Below, in pieces: positions 28,012 through 38,113 of a stretch of DNA of 64,000 nucleotides (position 1 is the first letter of the stretch; each line of letters starts with the position of its first letter). Source of the stretch: CAWCXF01 sp963799455 (GTDB taxonomy: Bacteria; Pseudomonadota; Alphaproteobacteria; Rhodobacterales; Rhodobacteraceae); the NCBI GenBank assembly GCA_963799455.1, contig CAWCXF010000003.1, positions 8,981 through 72,980 of the forward strand, given 5' to 3'. Under the pieces are notes generated by a model. It was not told where the DNA came from. It saw only the letters and a list, made by a program, of their open reading frames with translations, and ran no database searches. A program made the position numbers and the translations under genes.

Positions 28012-28013
28012 CG

Positions 28014-29135
28014 TCACCCTTCCGCGACCGAGCGGCGGAAGATGACGAGGCTGAGGGCGAGGAAGGCCGTGCCGAGCAGGAACGTCCAGAGGAACTCGGC
28101 CCAGACGATACTGAGGCCGGCGCCGCGGTAGAAGATCGCCTCGGCGAAGGCCATGTAATGCCGCGACGGCAAGAGCCACGTGATCGGCTGCAGCCAGGCG
28201 GGCTGGCTTTCGACCGGGGTCATGCCGCCCGACAGGATCATGATCGGCATGATGACGAGCATGATCAGGAGCGCGAACTGCGCCATCGTGCGGGCGAGGA
28301 TGCCGAGCAGGAGGCCGATCGCCGCGGCGGCGAAGATGTAGATCGCTGTCCCGGCGAGCAGCAGCGCCTCGGAACCGGCGAAGGGGATGCCGAGCGCGCC
28401 CTCGACCACGACGAAGAGCGAGAAGGTGAAGGCCGCGAAGATCACGCCGCCATTCGCCAGCACCTTGGCGAGCGCGATCTCGATCGGGGTCAGCGGCATC
28501 ACCAGCAGGTGCTCGATGGTGCCGTGCTCGCGCTCGCGGATCAGCGCCGCGCCGACCAGCACGATGGTCAGCATCGAGAGCGAGTTCAGAAGGCCCCCGA
28601 TCGCCGCGAACCAGACGTTGTTGCCAGCCGGGTTGAAGGCGCGCCGCACCACGAGGTCGACGGCCGGGTCGGACGTGACGTCCTCGCGCGCGGCGAAGCG
28701 CTGCACCTCGCCCGTGAGGATCGCGGTCAGGTAGCCAGTGCCGATGCCCGCCTGCTGCGTCTTGGTGGCGTCGATGTTGATCTGCAGCTCGGGCGCCCGT
28801 CCGGCGCGCACGTCGGCCTCGAAGCCGCGCGGGACGACGACGACGAAGGTGGTCTCGCCCCAGTCCATCATCCGGTCGATGTCGCCGGCCTCGACCAGGC
28901 GCGGCTCGAGGAACCAGGGCGGATAGAGCGCCGTCCGCAGGCCGCGCGAGAGCGCCGAGCGGTCCTCGTCGACGAAGGCGACGGCCGCCTTGCTGATCGT
29001 CTCGCCGGCGGCGTTCGACTCGACGTACATGCCCGGGCCGAAGGAGTAGATGACAAGGAGCAGCAGCACGAAATCGCGCCAGAGCGTCCGCAGCTCCTTG
29101 CCCGCGAGCCAGAAGATGTTGCCGAGGCTGCGCAT
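28014..29135 (-). CDS. ABC-2 type permease, YhhJ-like
   Basis: A 373-residue ABC-2 permease. One N-terminal membrane segment (LLLLVIYSFG) is followed by a large periplasmic loop with PRGFEADVRAGRAPELQI, then five to six membrane segments from about residue 175 (LTIVLVGAALIREREHGTIE). The EREHGTIEHLLVMPL motif is typical of this family. The start overlaps the RbbA-like stop (TGATG). Together with the HlyD and RbbA-like genes it reproduces the yhiI-rbbA-yhhJ order known from enterobacteria. Confidence 0.88.
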   Translation of the reverse strand: MRSLGNIFWLAGKELRTLWRDFVLLLLVIYSFGPGMYVESNAAGETISKAAVAFVDEDRSALSRGLRTALYPPWFLEPRLVEAGDIDRMMDWGETTFVVVVPRGFEADVRAGRAPELQINIDATKTQQAGIGTGYLTAILTGEVQRFAAREDVTSDPAVDLVVRRAFNPAGNNVWFAAIGGLLNSLSMLTIVLVGAALIREREHGTIEHLLVMPLTPIEIALAKVLANGGVIFAAFTFSLFVVVEGALGIPFAGSEALLLAGTAIYIFAAAAIGLLLGILARTMAQFALLIMLVIMPIMILSGGMTPVESQPAWLQPITWLLPSRHYMAFAEAIFYRGAGLSIVWAEFLWTFLLGTAFLALSLVIFRRSVAEG

Positions 29136-31862
29136 CACCGCTCCTGCTTCTTGAGGAGAAGGGCCGCGGTGCCGACGAAGACCGGCACGAAGGCCGCGAT
29201 CAGCAAGATGTTGAGCCCCAGCGCGCCGAAGCCCAGGCCCTTGTTGAAGGCGCCGACGCTCATCTGCATGAAGTAGTTGGTGGGCCAGAGCTGCCCCATG
29301 ATCCGCGCCGCACCTTCCAGCGTCGAGACCGGCTGGTTGAGGCCCGAGAACTGCACCGTCGGCATCATCGCCAGGATCATCGTGGCGAAGACGGCAGCGA
29401 CCTGGCTGCGGGTGAAGACCGCGACGATCAGGCCGAACCCGGTCGCGGCGAAGACGTAGACGACGGCGCCGAGTGCCAGCGCCAGCGCGCTGCCCGTCAG
29501 CGGCACGCCGAAGAGCAGGACCGCCATCGCCGTCAGGATCAGCCAGTTGATAAAGCCGATGGCGACATAGGGAAGCTGCTTGCCGAGCAGGAACTCGAGC
29601 TTGGAGGTGGGCGTGACGTAGAAGTTGGTGATGGTGCCGATCTCGCGCTCGCGGGCGATGCTGACCGCCATCAGGATCGCCGGGAACAGCATCAAGAGGA
29701 TCGCCGGCACCGAGGGCGCCATGGAGTAGAGGCTCTCGAAGCTGGGGTTGTAGCGGTAGCGCGGCTCGATCCCGACGACCGGACGAGCGAGGCCCGCGAG
29801 CCCCGCTGCGGTGGCGCGGTCGCCGAGGAAGGTGGCGTGCGCGCCCTGGACGTAGCCCTCGATCGTCGCCGCGCGCATCGTGTTCGCGCCGTCGATCCAC
29901 GCCGCCACGCGGGTCGTCTCGCCGGTGGTGACGGCGCGGCCGAAGCCCGAGGGGATATCGAGCGCCAGCGTCACCTCGCCCGCCGCCATCCGCGTCTCGA
30001 GCTGGTCGAGGCTCGCCACGGGGGGCATCTCTACGAAGTACGGCGAGCCCTCGAAGTTCGCGAGGTAGGCGCGGCTCTCGGGGGTGCGGTCCTGGTCGAA
30101 GGCGGCGAAGGTCAGGTCCTCGACGTCCGACGAGATGCCGTAGGCGAACATCAGCATCAGGATCATCGAGCCCAGGAACGCGAAGGCGAGCCGGATCGGG
30201 TCGCGCATCACCTCGAGCATCTCCCGCCGGCTGACGGCGAGGAGGCGGCCGAGGCTGCGGCCGCCGGGGCGCTGCGGCGCGGCCTCCACGGGCGCGAGCG
30301 CCGGGGCGCCGCTGCCGGCGGGCTCGCCGATCGCACCCTCGATGTAGCGGATGAAGGTCTCCTCCAGCGAGGCCGAGCCGCCCTCGGCCGCGAGCCTCTC
30401 GGGCGTGTCGTAGACCAGCACCTCGCCCGCGTGCATGAGCGAGATGCGGTCGCAGCGCATCGCCTCGTTCATGAAGTGGGTCGAGATGAAGATGGTGACG
30501 TGATCGTGCCGCGAGAGGTCGACCAGCAGCGCCCAGAACTCGTCGCGCGCGACCGGGTCGACGCCCGAGGTCGGCTCATCGAGGATCAGCATGTCGGGGC
30601 CGTGGATGATGGCGCAGGCCAGCGACAGCCGCTGCTTGAGCCCCAGCGGCAGGTCGCGCGAGATCGCGCCCGCATGGGGCGCCAGGCCGAAATCGGCAAG
30701 CAGTGCGTCGATCCGCGGGCCGACCTCCGCCCGGTCGAGGTGGAAGAGCCGCGCATGGAGCGCAAGGTTCTCGCGGACCGTCAGCTCGCCGTAGAGCGAG
30801 AAGTTCTGCGACATGAAGCCGACGCGGCGGCGCGTCTCGATGTTGTCGGCGTCGGCCGGCTTGCCGAACAGCCACGCCTCGCCTTCGGACGCGGGCAGGA
30901 GCCCCGTCAGCATCTTCATCGTCGTGGTCTTGCCGCAGCCGTTCGAGCCCAGGAAGCCGAAGATCTCACCCCGCTCGATCTCGAAGCTCACGTCGCGCAC
31001 GGCGGTGAAGTCGCCGAACCGTCGGGTGAGGTTCTGGGCGACGATCGCCGGGCCGCCCTCTTGTGGCTCGCGCGGCGGGATCTCCAACGCCCCTTCCGCT
31101 CGTCGCTTCTCGGGCGGCAGCAGCGAGACGAACGCCGCCTCGAGATCGATCTGAGCCGGTCAGCGCCCGCAGCTCGTCGGGCGTGCCGGTGGCGAGGATG
31201 CGGCCCGCGTCCATCGCCGCCAACCACTCGAAGCGCTCGGCCTCCTCCATGTAGGCGGTCGAGACCAGCACGCTCATCCCCGGCCGGTCGGCGCGGATGT
31301 CGTCGATCAGGTCCCAGAACTGTCGGCGCGAGAGGGGATCGACGCCGGTCGTGGGCTCATCGAGGATCAGGAAGTCGGGGTCGTGGATCAGCGCGCAGCA
31401 CAGGCCGAGCTTCTGCTTCATCCCGCCCGAGAGCTTGCCCGCCGGCCGGTCGGGGAAGGGGTCGAGCCCGGTCGCGCGCAACAGCCGGTCGATCCGCCGC
31501 CGCCGCTCGGCCGCGCCGTGGCCGAAGAGGCGGCCGAAGAAATCGAGGTTCTCGAAGACGCTGAGCTCCCGGTAGAGGTTCCGGCCCAGCCCCTGGGGCA
31601 TGTAGGCCGCGCGGGTGTAGACATCCTCCCGATGCGCGGCGCGCGACATCGACCCGCCCAGCACCGTGACCTCGCCCGCCTGCATCTTCCGCGCCCCCGC
31701 CAGGAGGCCGAGCAGCGTGGACTTGCCCACGCCGTCGGGGCCGATCAGGCCCAGCATCCGGCCCGAGGGCAGGTCGAGCGTCACGTCGTCAAGCGCCAGC
31801 ACCTTGCCGTAGCGGTGGGTGACGTCGCGCGCGCACGCGACAGGGGAGCCCCCATCCGGCAC
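29135..31862 (-). pseudogene. rbbA: RbbA-like double-ATPase/permease fusion, one frameshift
   Basis: Two ABC ATPase domains and a permease in one chain. First ATPase: GPDGVGKSTLLGLL (Walker A), LSGGMKQKLGLCCAL, LILDEPTTGVDP. Second ATPase: GSNGCGKTTTMKML, LPLGLKQRLSLACAI, LILDEPTSGVDP. Then a permease with about six membrane segments (IAREREIGTITNFYVTP). The frame breaks near 31160 between the two ATPases, at ATCGATC, which becomes ATCGCGATC if one CG is added; the linker then reads DLEAAFVSLLPPEKRR as in RbbA. The repaired protein is about 909 residues, against 911 in E. coli RbbA. Starts at GTG 31862, 7 bp after the HlyD gene. Confidence 0.88.
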
Positions 31863-31869
31863 GGCGCCC

Positions 31870-32895
31870 TCAGTCCGCGGTCGCGGCGATCGCGGGCGGC
31901 AGCGCCTCGGCGGGGATCGGCTGGCCCACGAAGTCCGGCGGCCACGGCGTCTCCTCGCCGCCCAGGAGGCGCACGAAGGCCTCGCCACGCAGCCCGGTCT
32001 TCACCTGGTCGATGTAGGCGCGCACCAACTCCTCGGGCACGCGGACCTTGGCGCGGAACATCAGCTTCTCGCGCTCGTCGGCGGTCTCGACCTGCTTGGG
32101 CGTGAACTGCGCCTCGGGGGACACGAAGCTGACATAGGCGGGGATGGCATAGGGGATGCCGTCGAGCCTGATCCGCGCCTCCGCGCCGATCGCCGTCCGC
32201 GTCGCCTCGGCCGCGGGTAGGAACACCTCCATGTAGACCTGGGACAGATCCAGGAGCGTCACCACCTTGCCGCCGCCTGCCAGCACCTCGCCCGGCTGCG
32301 CCAACCGGTAGAGCACCCGCCCGAAGGTGGGCGCGGCGAGCGTCGCGTCCTCGATCTGCGTCACGTACTGCCGGACGAGCGCCTCGGCCGCCTCCACCCC
32401 GCGCTCGGCGGTGTGGAGCTGCGCGATCGCCGCGTTCAGCGCCGCCTCGGCGGAGGCGCGCCGCGTCTCCTGCTGCTCGGCCACCGACGGCGCGCTCACG
32501 CCACGCTCGGCCAGCGTGCGCGCGCGGGCGGACTCGTCCTCGGCCAGGGCCAGCTCGGCCCGCCGCTGCGCGATCAGGGCACGGACCTCCTCGACCTGGC
32601 TCTCGGCGCGGGCCGCGTCGGCCTGCGCCCGCGCGCGCTGCGCCTCCAGCTCGCGGGTGTCCATCACCGCCAGCACGTCGCCCGCCTCGACCAGCGCGCC
32701 CTCGGCCACCCGAATCTCGGCGACGCGGCCGGGCGTGCGGGTGGCGACGTCGATCTGGTCGGCCTCGATCCGGCCGTTGCCAGCGGCGATGCCCACGGGC
32801 AGGCCGCCGGTGTTCCGGTCCCAGACGTACCAGGCGACCGCGCCGATCGCGGCCAGGACGGCGAGGATGCCAAAGGCGAGGCGGAGATGCTTCAT
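31870..32895 (-). CDS. HlyD-family membrane fusion protein, YhiI-like
   Basis: A 341-residue periplasmic adaptor. An N-terminal signal anchor (LAFGILAVLAAIGAVAWYV), then a biotinyl-lipoyl-like domain (RIEADQIDVATRTPGRVAEI), a long coiled coil rich in Ala and Glu (about residues 85-185), the second half lipoyl (TLAAPTFGRVLYRLAQPGE) and a beta-barrel. It links the ABC exporter to an outer-membrane channel, which is not encoded here. The stop is 7 bp from the RbbA start. Confidence 0.9.
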   Translation of the reverse strand: MKHLRLAFGILAVLAAIGAVAWYVWDRNTGGLPVGIAAGNGRIEADQIDVATRTPGRVAEIRVAEGALVEAGDVLAVMDTRELEAQRARAQADAARAESQVEEVRALIAQRRAELALAEDESARARTLAERGVSAPSVAEQQETRRASAEAALNAAIAQLHTAERGVEAAEALVRQYVTQIEDATLAAPTFGRVLYRLAQPGEVLAGGGKVVTLLDLSQVYMEVFLPAAEATRTAIGAEARIRLDGIPYAIPAYVSFVSPEAQFTPKQVETADEREKLMFRAKVRVPEELVRAYIDQVKTGLRGEAFVRLLGGEETPWPPDFVGQPIPAEALPPAIAATAD

Positions 32896-32922
32896 CGGGC
32901 GGGGTCCAATCTCGCAGGGTGG

Positions 32923-33693
32923 TCAGGTCGCGGCCATGCCGCCGTCGACTGCGTACTGCGCCCCGGTGACGAAGCGCGACTCGTCGGAGGCGAGGAACAG
33001 GACCAGCCGCGCGACATCCGAGGACTCGCCGTAGCGGCCCAGCGGTATCTGCGACTCCAGCCCATGCTTGACGGCGTCGCCATGACCCGGATCAAACCCC
33101 TCCTCGAGCGACCGCATCATCCGCGTGTCGATCGGGGACGGGTGGACCGAGTTGACGCGGACGCCGAATGGCGCCGCCTCGACCGCGGCGGCGCGGGTCA
33201 GGCCGACGACGGCGTGCTTCGACGTGATGTAAGGCGCCACGTTCGGGCTGCCCTTCAGCCCGGCGATGGACGACATGTTGATGACGCTGCCGCCCCGCCG
33301 CTCCATCATCGCGGGCAGGACATGCTTGAGGCCCAGGAACGCGCCGCGCACGTTCACCGCGATCACGCGGTCGAAGTCCTCGATGCTCTGCCGGGTCAGC
33401 GGGGCGACCCTGCCCTCGATCCCGGCGTTGCTGAAGAAGACGTCGATCCGCCCGAACGCCTCGGTCGCCGCATCCACGTAGCGCCGTGTGCCCGCCTCCT
33501 CGCTGACATCCGCCGCGACCGTGAGGACGTCCGGCCCGCCGCCCAGATCGGCCGCCGCATCGTCCAGATCGGCCTCGCGCAGATCCACCAGCGCGACCTT
33601 CGCCCCCTCGGCCAGGAACAGCCGCGCCGTCTCCAAGCCGATCCCCGCCGCGCCGCCCGTGACGACGGCCACCTTGTCCTCCAGCCTTCCCAT
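32923..33693 (-). CDS. SDR-family oxidoreductase
   Basis: A 256-residue short-chain dehydrogenase. Seen: the TGGAAGIG cofactor loop near residue 13, the FSNAGIEG motif (NAG), a catalytic Ser in INMSSIAG and YITSK (YxxxK). An Asp (LVDLREADL) after beta-2 suggests NAD preference. The ATG at 33693 is preferred to the one 6 bases upstream because the AGGAG site is then 7 bases away. It starts at once after the RND pump stop. Role in an efflux operon unclear; perhaps detoxification of the exported compound. Confidence 0.88.
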   Translation of the reverse strand: MGRLEDKVAVVTGGAAGIGLETARLFLAEGAKVALVDLREADLDDAAADLGGGPDVLTVAADVSEEAGTRRYVDAATEAFGRIDVFFSNAGIEGRVAPLTRQSIEDFDRVIAVNVRGAFLGLKHVLPAMMERRGGSVINMSSIAGLKGSPNVAPYITSKHAVVGLTRAAAVEAAPFGVRVNSVHPSPIDTRMMRSLEEGFDPGHGDAVKHGLESQIPLGRYGESSDVARLVLFLASDESRFVTGAQYAVDGGMAAT

Positions 33694-33695
33694 GC

Positions 33696-36600
33696 TCATT
33701 CTCCTGCAATTGGCGTTGCATGATCGTCCGGCCCGGTCGGGAACCACCGCCGCGCCGCGCGACCGAAGCCGTCCACGTAGGTCAGCACCACCGGCACCAC
33801 GACGAGCGTGAGGATCGTGGACGAGATCAGCCCGCCGATCACCGCGTGCGCCATGGGCGCGTTCTGGCCCGAGCCGCCGTGGAGGTTCAGCGCCAGCGGC
33901 AGCATCCCGAAGATCATGGCGAGCGTCGTCATGACGATGGGGCGGAAGCGCGTGGACCCCGCCTCCAGCAGCGCGTCGTAGAGGTTGAGGCCCCCCGCCA
34001 CCTGCTGGTTGGCGTTGTCCACCAGCAGGATCGCGTTCTTCACCACGAGGCCCATCAGCATGATGAAGCCGATCATGGAGAACATGTTGAGCGTCGAGCC
34101 GCCCGCCATCAGGCCCAGGAGCACGCCGATCAGCGCCAGCGGCAGCGCGGCCATGATCGCCAGCGGCTGCAGGAAGGAGCCGAACTGCGAGGCGAGCACG
34201 AGGTAGATGAACACCACCGCCAGCAGGAGCGCCGCGCCCGCCGCCGCCGCCGTCTCGGCCAGCTGCTCGGCATCGCCGCCCGCCGAGACGCGGTAGCCCG
34301 CGGGCAGGTCCAGCGCATCCATCGCGGCCTGCACCTCGGGCATCGCCTCGCCCAAGGTCACGCCCGACAGGTTGGCGCTGACCAGCACCTGGCGGGAGAG
34401 ATCCCGGCGCAGGATCTCGGACGGCCCGAAGGACTGCACCACGTCGGCCACCTGGTCGAGCCGCACCATGTCCGTCCCGCCGCTCTGGGCCACGGGCAGC
34501 GCGCGCAGCACCTCGACGTCGTGGCGCATCTCCTCGGGCAGGCGCACCGTCACGGTGAAGCTGCGCCCGTCGGGCGAGGTCCAGTCGCTCACGTCCTCGC
34601 CGCCGAGGAAGGGGCGCAGCGTGGCGCCGATCTGCTGGAGCGACACGCCGAGGTCGCTGGCCGCCTCGCGGTTGATCCGCACGCCCAGCACGGGCTGCGC
34701 GGCGTCGAGGCTGGAGGACACGTCCTCCAGGCCCTCGATGGTCTGGAGCGCGCGCACGAGCCGGTCCGCGAGCGGCGCCAGCACGCCCAGGTCGTCGCCG
34801 TAGAGGTTGACCTGCACGGGCGCCGAGACGCCGCCGAGGCCGCCGGCCGCGCCGATGGTCACGTCGATGCCGGGGATCGCGGCCAGCGCCTCGCGCACGG
34901 GCAGCGTCATGTCCTGCGGGCTGCGGTCGCGATCGGAGGAGGGCACCATGCCGACGGCGACCGACGCGCTGTTCTGCCCGTCCGAGCCCGCGCCGGCGAT
35001 GGTGGCGTAGGTGCCGGTCACCTCGGGGAAGCCGCGCAGCATGCGGTCCACCTGGCGCACCTTGGTGGCGGTGTAGGCCAGCGAGGAGCCCGGCGGCGTC
35101 TCCAGCTCGACCTGGAACTCGCCGTTGTCCACGGCGGGGGCGAACTCGACGCCGACCAGGGGCACCAGGAGGAAGCTGCCCCCGAAGGCCAGCACCGCGA
35201 CGGCAAGCGTCGTGATCCGGTGCCGCAAGCTCCAGCGCAGAAGGCCCCGGTAGCCGCGCCCCAGCCGGTCGAAGACCCGCCCGAACCGCGCCACGGCGCG
35301 CCCCAAGGGCCCGCGCCGCGCGTCCGGCTCGCCCGCGGGATCGTACCAGACCGACGACATCATCGGGTCGAGCGTGAAGGCCACGAACATCGAGATCAGG
35401 ACCGCCACCGACACGGTGACGCCGAACTGAAGGAAGAAGCGGCCGATGATGCCGTCCATGAAGGCAACCGGCAGGAACACCGCGACGATGGAGAGCGTGG
35501 TGGCGAGCACCGCGAGGCCGATCTCGTTGGTGCCCTCCAGCGCCGCCCGCCGGTGCGACTTGCCCATGTGCAGGTGGCGCATGATGTTCTCGCGCACCAC
35601 GATGGCGTCGTCGATCAAGAGGCCGATGGCGAGGCTGAGCGCCAGCAGCGTCATGATGTTGAGCGTGAAGCCGAAGGCATAGAGCGCCGTCATCGTGCCG
35701 ATCACCGAGATCGGCAGCGTCAGCCCGGTGATGACCGTGGAGCGCCAGGAGTTGAGGAACAGGAACACGATCAGCACGGCGAGAGCCGCACCCTCGATCA
35801 TCATGTTCTGGACGCCGTGATAGCTCTCCTCCACCGCCACGGCGTTGTCGCGCACGATCTCGACCGAGACGTCCGCCGGCAGCTCGCCCGCCATCAGCCC
35901 GGCCGCGGCCTCGCGGATGTGCTCTGCGACCTCGACCGTGTTGGCTCCTTGCGTCTTGACGACGTCCACCGCGAGCGCCGCCTCGCCGTCCAGCAGCGCG
36001 ATGCTCTCGGGCTCGGCCTCGCCGTCCTCGAGCGTGGCGACGTCGCGCAGGCGCACCGGCTGGTCGCCCCGCCGCGCCACGATGATGTCGAGGAAGTCGG
36101 CCGCGTTCTCGATCCGGCCCTCGACCTGGATCGACTGCACCTCCAGCCCCTGCTCGATGGAGCCCGCGGGCAGGTCCTGGTTGTCCTGGCCAAGCGCCGC
36201 CGTCACCTCGCCCACGCCGACCCCGAAGGCGGTCAGGCGGTCGGGGTCCACCAGCACGTTGAGCTGGCGCGGCACGCCGCCCACCACGGAGGCGCGGCCC
36301 ACCCCCTGGATCGCCGAGAGCCGCGGCTCGATCACGTCCTCGGTCAGCGCGGTGAGGTCGCGCAGCGACATCGTGGGCGAGGAGACGGCGAGCGAGACGA
36401 TGGGCTGCTCGGCCGGGTCGAACTTGAACAGCAGCGGGTCGTTCGCGTTGTCGGGGAACGCGGCTTCGATCGTGCCCAGCCGGTCGCGCACCTCCTGGAT
36501 GGCGGTGGCGCTGTCGACCTCCATCTCGAAGAACAGGATCACCAGCGCCTCGCCGGCGCGCGCCGTGCTCTCGATGTAGTCGATGCCGCTGATCGTGTTC

Positions 36601-36812
36601 ACCGACTCCTCGATGGGCTCGATGATATCGTTCTCCACCGCCTCGGGCGCAGCACCCGGATAGCTGACCACCACCGCGACCACCGGGAAGTCCACGTCGG
36701 GAAGCTGCTCGATGGGCAGGCGCAGGAAGGAGTAGCTGCCGATCACCATCAGCGCTGCCATGACCATGGTGGCGAAGACGGGGGCGTTCACGCTGATGCG
36801 GGTCAGGAACAC
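33696..36812 (-). CDS. RND efflux permease (HAE1/AcrB-type)
   Basis: A 1038-residue inner-membrane pump, the usual size. Seen: an N-terminal membrane segment (APVFATMVMAALMVIGSY), the DVDFPVVAVVVSYPGAAPE segment, twelve predicted membrane helices, and the proton-relay motif ALSLAIGLLIDDAIVVREN in TM4. It runs on proton motive force and would export drugs or other small molecules with the MFP directly upstream (4 bp). The cognate outer-membrane channel is not in this operon. Confidence 0.93.
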   Translation of the reverse strand: MFLTRISVNAPVFATMVMAALMVIGSYSFLRLPIEQLPDVDFPVVAVVVSYPGAAPEAVENDIIEPIEESVNTISGIDYIESTARAGEALVILFFEMEVDSATAIQEVRDRLGTIEAAFPDNANDPLLFKFDPAEQPIVSLAVSSPTMSLRDLTALTEDVIEPRLSAIQGVGRASVVGGVPRQLNVLVDPDRLTAFGVGVGEVTAALGQDNQDLPAGSIEQGLEVQSIQVEGRIENAADFLDIIVARRGDQPVRLRDVATLEDGEAEPESIALLDGEAALAVDVVKTQGANTVEVAEHIREAAAGLMAGELPADVSVEIVRDNAVAVEESYHGVQNMMIEGAALAVLIVFLFLNSWRSTVITGLTLPISVIGTMTALYAFGFTLNIMTLLALSLAIGLLIDDAIVVRENIMRHLHMGKSHRRAALEGTNEIGLAVLATTLSIVAVFLPVAFMDGIIGRFFLQFGVTVSVAVLISMFVAFTLDPMMSSVWYDPAGEPDARRGPLGRAVARFGRVFDRLGRGYRGLLRWSLRHRITTLAVAVLAFGGSFLLVPLVGVEFAPAVDNGEFQVELETPPGSSLAYTATKVRQVDRMLRGFPEVTGTYATIAGAGSDGQNSASVAVGMVPSSDRDRSPQDMTLPVREALAAIPGIDVTIGAAGGLGGVSAPVQVNLYGDDLGVLAPLADRLVRALQTIEGLEDVSSSLDAAQPVLGVRINREAASDLGVSLQQIGATLRPFLGGEDVSDWTSPDGRSFTVTVRLPEEMRHDVEVLRALPVAQSGGTDMVRLDQVADVVQSFGPSEILRRDLSRQVLVSANLSGVTLGEAMPEVQAAMDALDLPAGYRVSAGGDAEQLAETAAAAGAALLLAVVFIYLVLASQFGSFLQPLAIMAALPLALIGVLLGLMAGGSTLNMFSMIGFIMLMGLVVKNAILLVDNANQQVAGGLNLYDALLEAGSTRFRPIVMTTLAMIFGMLPLALNLHGGSGQNAPMAHAVIGGLISSTILTLVVVPVVLTYVDGFGRAARRWFPTGPDDHATPIAGE

Positions 36813-36816
36813 GGGC

Positions 36817-38049
36817 TCACTCCTCCACGATCACGGCGGCGTCGCCGTCGTTGAGGGAGGGGAGTGGCGCGGTCACGACCGTCTGCCCGGCCTCCACGCC
36901 CGCCGTGAGGCGCACCAGACCGCCGGCCCAGTCGCCGTCCGTCTCGATGGGTCGGCGCACGAGGCGTCCGTCCGCGACCTCTAGGAGGTGATTGCCCTCG
37001 GCATCCTCGCGCAGCGCTGCGGCCGGCACCGCCAGCGAGCCGGGCGCCTCCTCCACCACGATCAGGCCGACGCCGAACATTCCGCCCAGCAGCACGCCGT
37101 CCGCGTTGTCGATACGCACGTAGACGGGGATCGTGCGCGTCCCCTCTTCGGCCACCGGGTTGATGCGGGTGACGGTGCCCTCGAACGTGCGGCCGGGGAT
37201 GCCGTCGACGCGCACGCTCACGGCCTGGCCGCGCGCAAGCAGCGAGCCCGAGCCCACGGCCGCGCTGGCGCGCATCTCCACCTCGGTCAGGTCGACCACC
37301 GTCAGGAGCGGCGCGCCGACCTGCACGTATTGCCCCGGCTCGGCCGAGCGGGCCGAGATCATGCCGTCATAGGGCGCACGCACGGTCGCGTTGCGCAGCC
37401 GCAGCTCCGCCCCGGCGACGAGGTCCTCCTGGGCGCTGACGCTGGCGCGCAGCTGCGCGACGCTGCTGCGCGCCTCTTCGAGGCTCGAGGTCGTGGTCAC
37501 GCCGCGATCGATGAGCTGCTGCGTGCGCTCGAGTTGCACCTCGGCCAGATCCAGCTGCGCGCGCGTGGCATCGGCGGTGCTGCGCGCCTGCTCAAGCTCC
37601 AGCGTCAGGGTCTCGACGTCGATCTGCGCCAGCACGTCGCCCGCCTGCACGGCGTCGCCGGGCCGCACTTCGACCGTCTCGACCCGGCCGCTGACCTGCG
37701 CCGAGAGCTGCGCTTGCCGGATCGGGGCGAGGGTGCCGATCACGCGCACGGCGCGCTGCAGGGTCTGCGGGGCGAGCACCGCGATCTCGGCGGTGTTGAC
37801 CTGCATCACCGGCTCGGGCACGGGCGCCACGGCGATCGGCGCGGCCGCGGGAGCCATCCGTGCGGCGTAGTAGGCATAGCCCGCCCCGGCCGCTGCGATC
37901 AGCAGGACGAGGACCACCCAGGGCCACCGACGCCGCCGGCGCGGCTCGCCCTTTCGCGCGCTCTCGGCGCGCGCCGCCTCAGCCCGGCCCATCGCCCAGT
38001 CGGGCTTGGACGGCGCGGCCTTCCCGATCCTGCCGTCATGCGCGGTCAT
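36817..38049 (-). CDS. RND periplasmic adaptor (MFP)
   Basis: A 410-residue adaptor. A basic cytosolic N terminus (KGEPRRRRRW) and a membrane anchor (WVVLVLLIAAAGAGYAYYA), then lipoyl (QLSAQVSGRVETVEVRPGD), a coiled coil (about 145-225), a second lipoyl half (VRAPYDGMISARSAEPGQYV) and a beta-barrel/membrane-proximal part. It bridges the RND pump to an outer-membrane factor. Confidence 0.92.
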   Translation of the reverse strand: MTAHDGRIGKAAPSKPDWAMGRAEAARAESARKGEPRRRRRWPWVVLVLLIAAAGAGYAYYAARMAPAAAPIAVAPVPEPVMQVNTAEIAVLAPQTLQRAVRVIGTLAPIRQAQLSAQVSGRVETVEVRPGDAVQAGDVLAQIDVETLTLELEQARSTADATRAQLDLAEVQLERTQQLIDRGVTTTSSLEEARSSVAQLRASVSAQEDLVAGAELRLRNATVRAPYDGMISARSAEPGQYVQVGAPLLTVVDLTEVEMRASAAVGSGSLLARGQAVSVRVDGIPGRTFEGTVTRINPVAEEGTRTIPVYVRIDNADGVLLGGMFGVGLIVVEEAPGSLAVPAAALREDAEGNHLLEVADGRLVRRPIETDGDWAGGLVRLTAGVEAGQTVVTAPLPSLNDGDAAVIVEE

Positions 38050-38113
38050 GCGCCATCCTCCGGGTTGTCGTCGGGGCTGCGGCCCGGCCGGTCGGCCGGG
38101 CCGACGCGCGCGC

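Noticed and set aside
29135..31862. Two separate ABC ATPase genes
   Set aside because: The break between them is one CG; repaired, the linker matches RbbA and the length fits, so one gene is the better call.
33720..36854. 1044-codon plus-strand frame opposite the RND pump
   Set aside because: His/Arg-rich antisense shadow; the RND gene has all family motifs.
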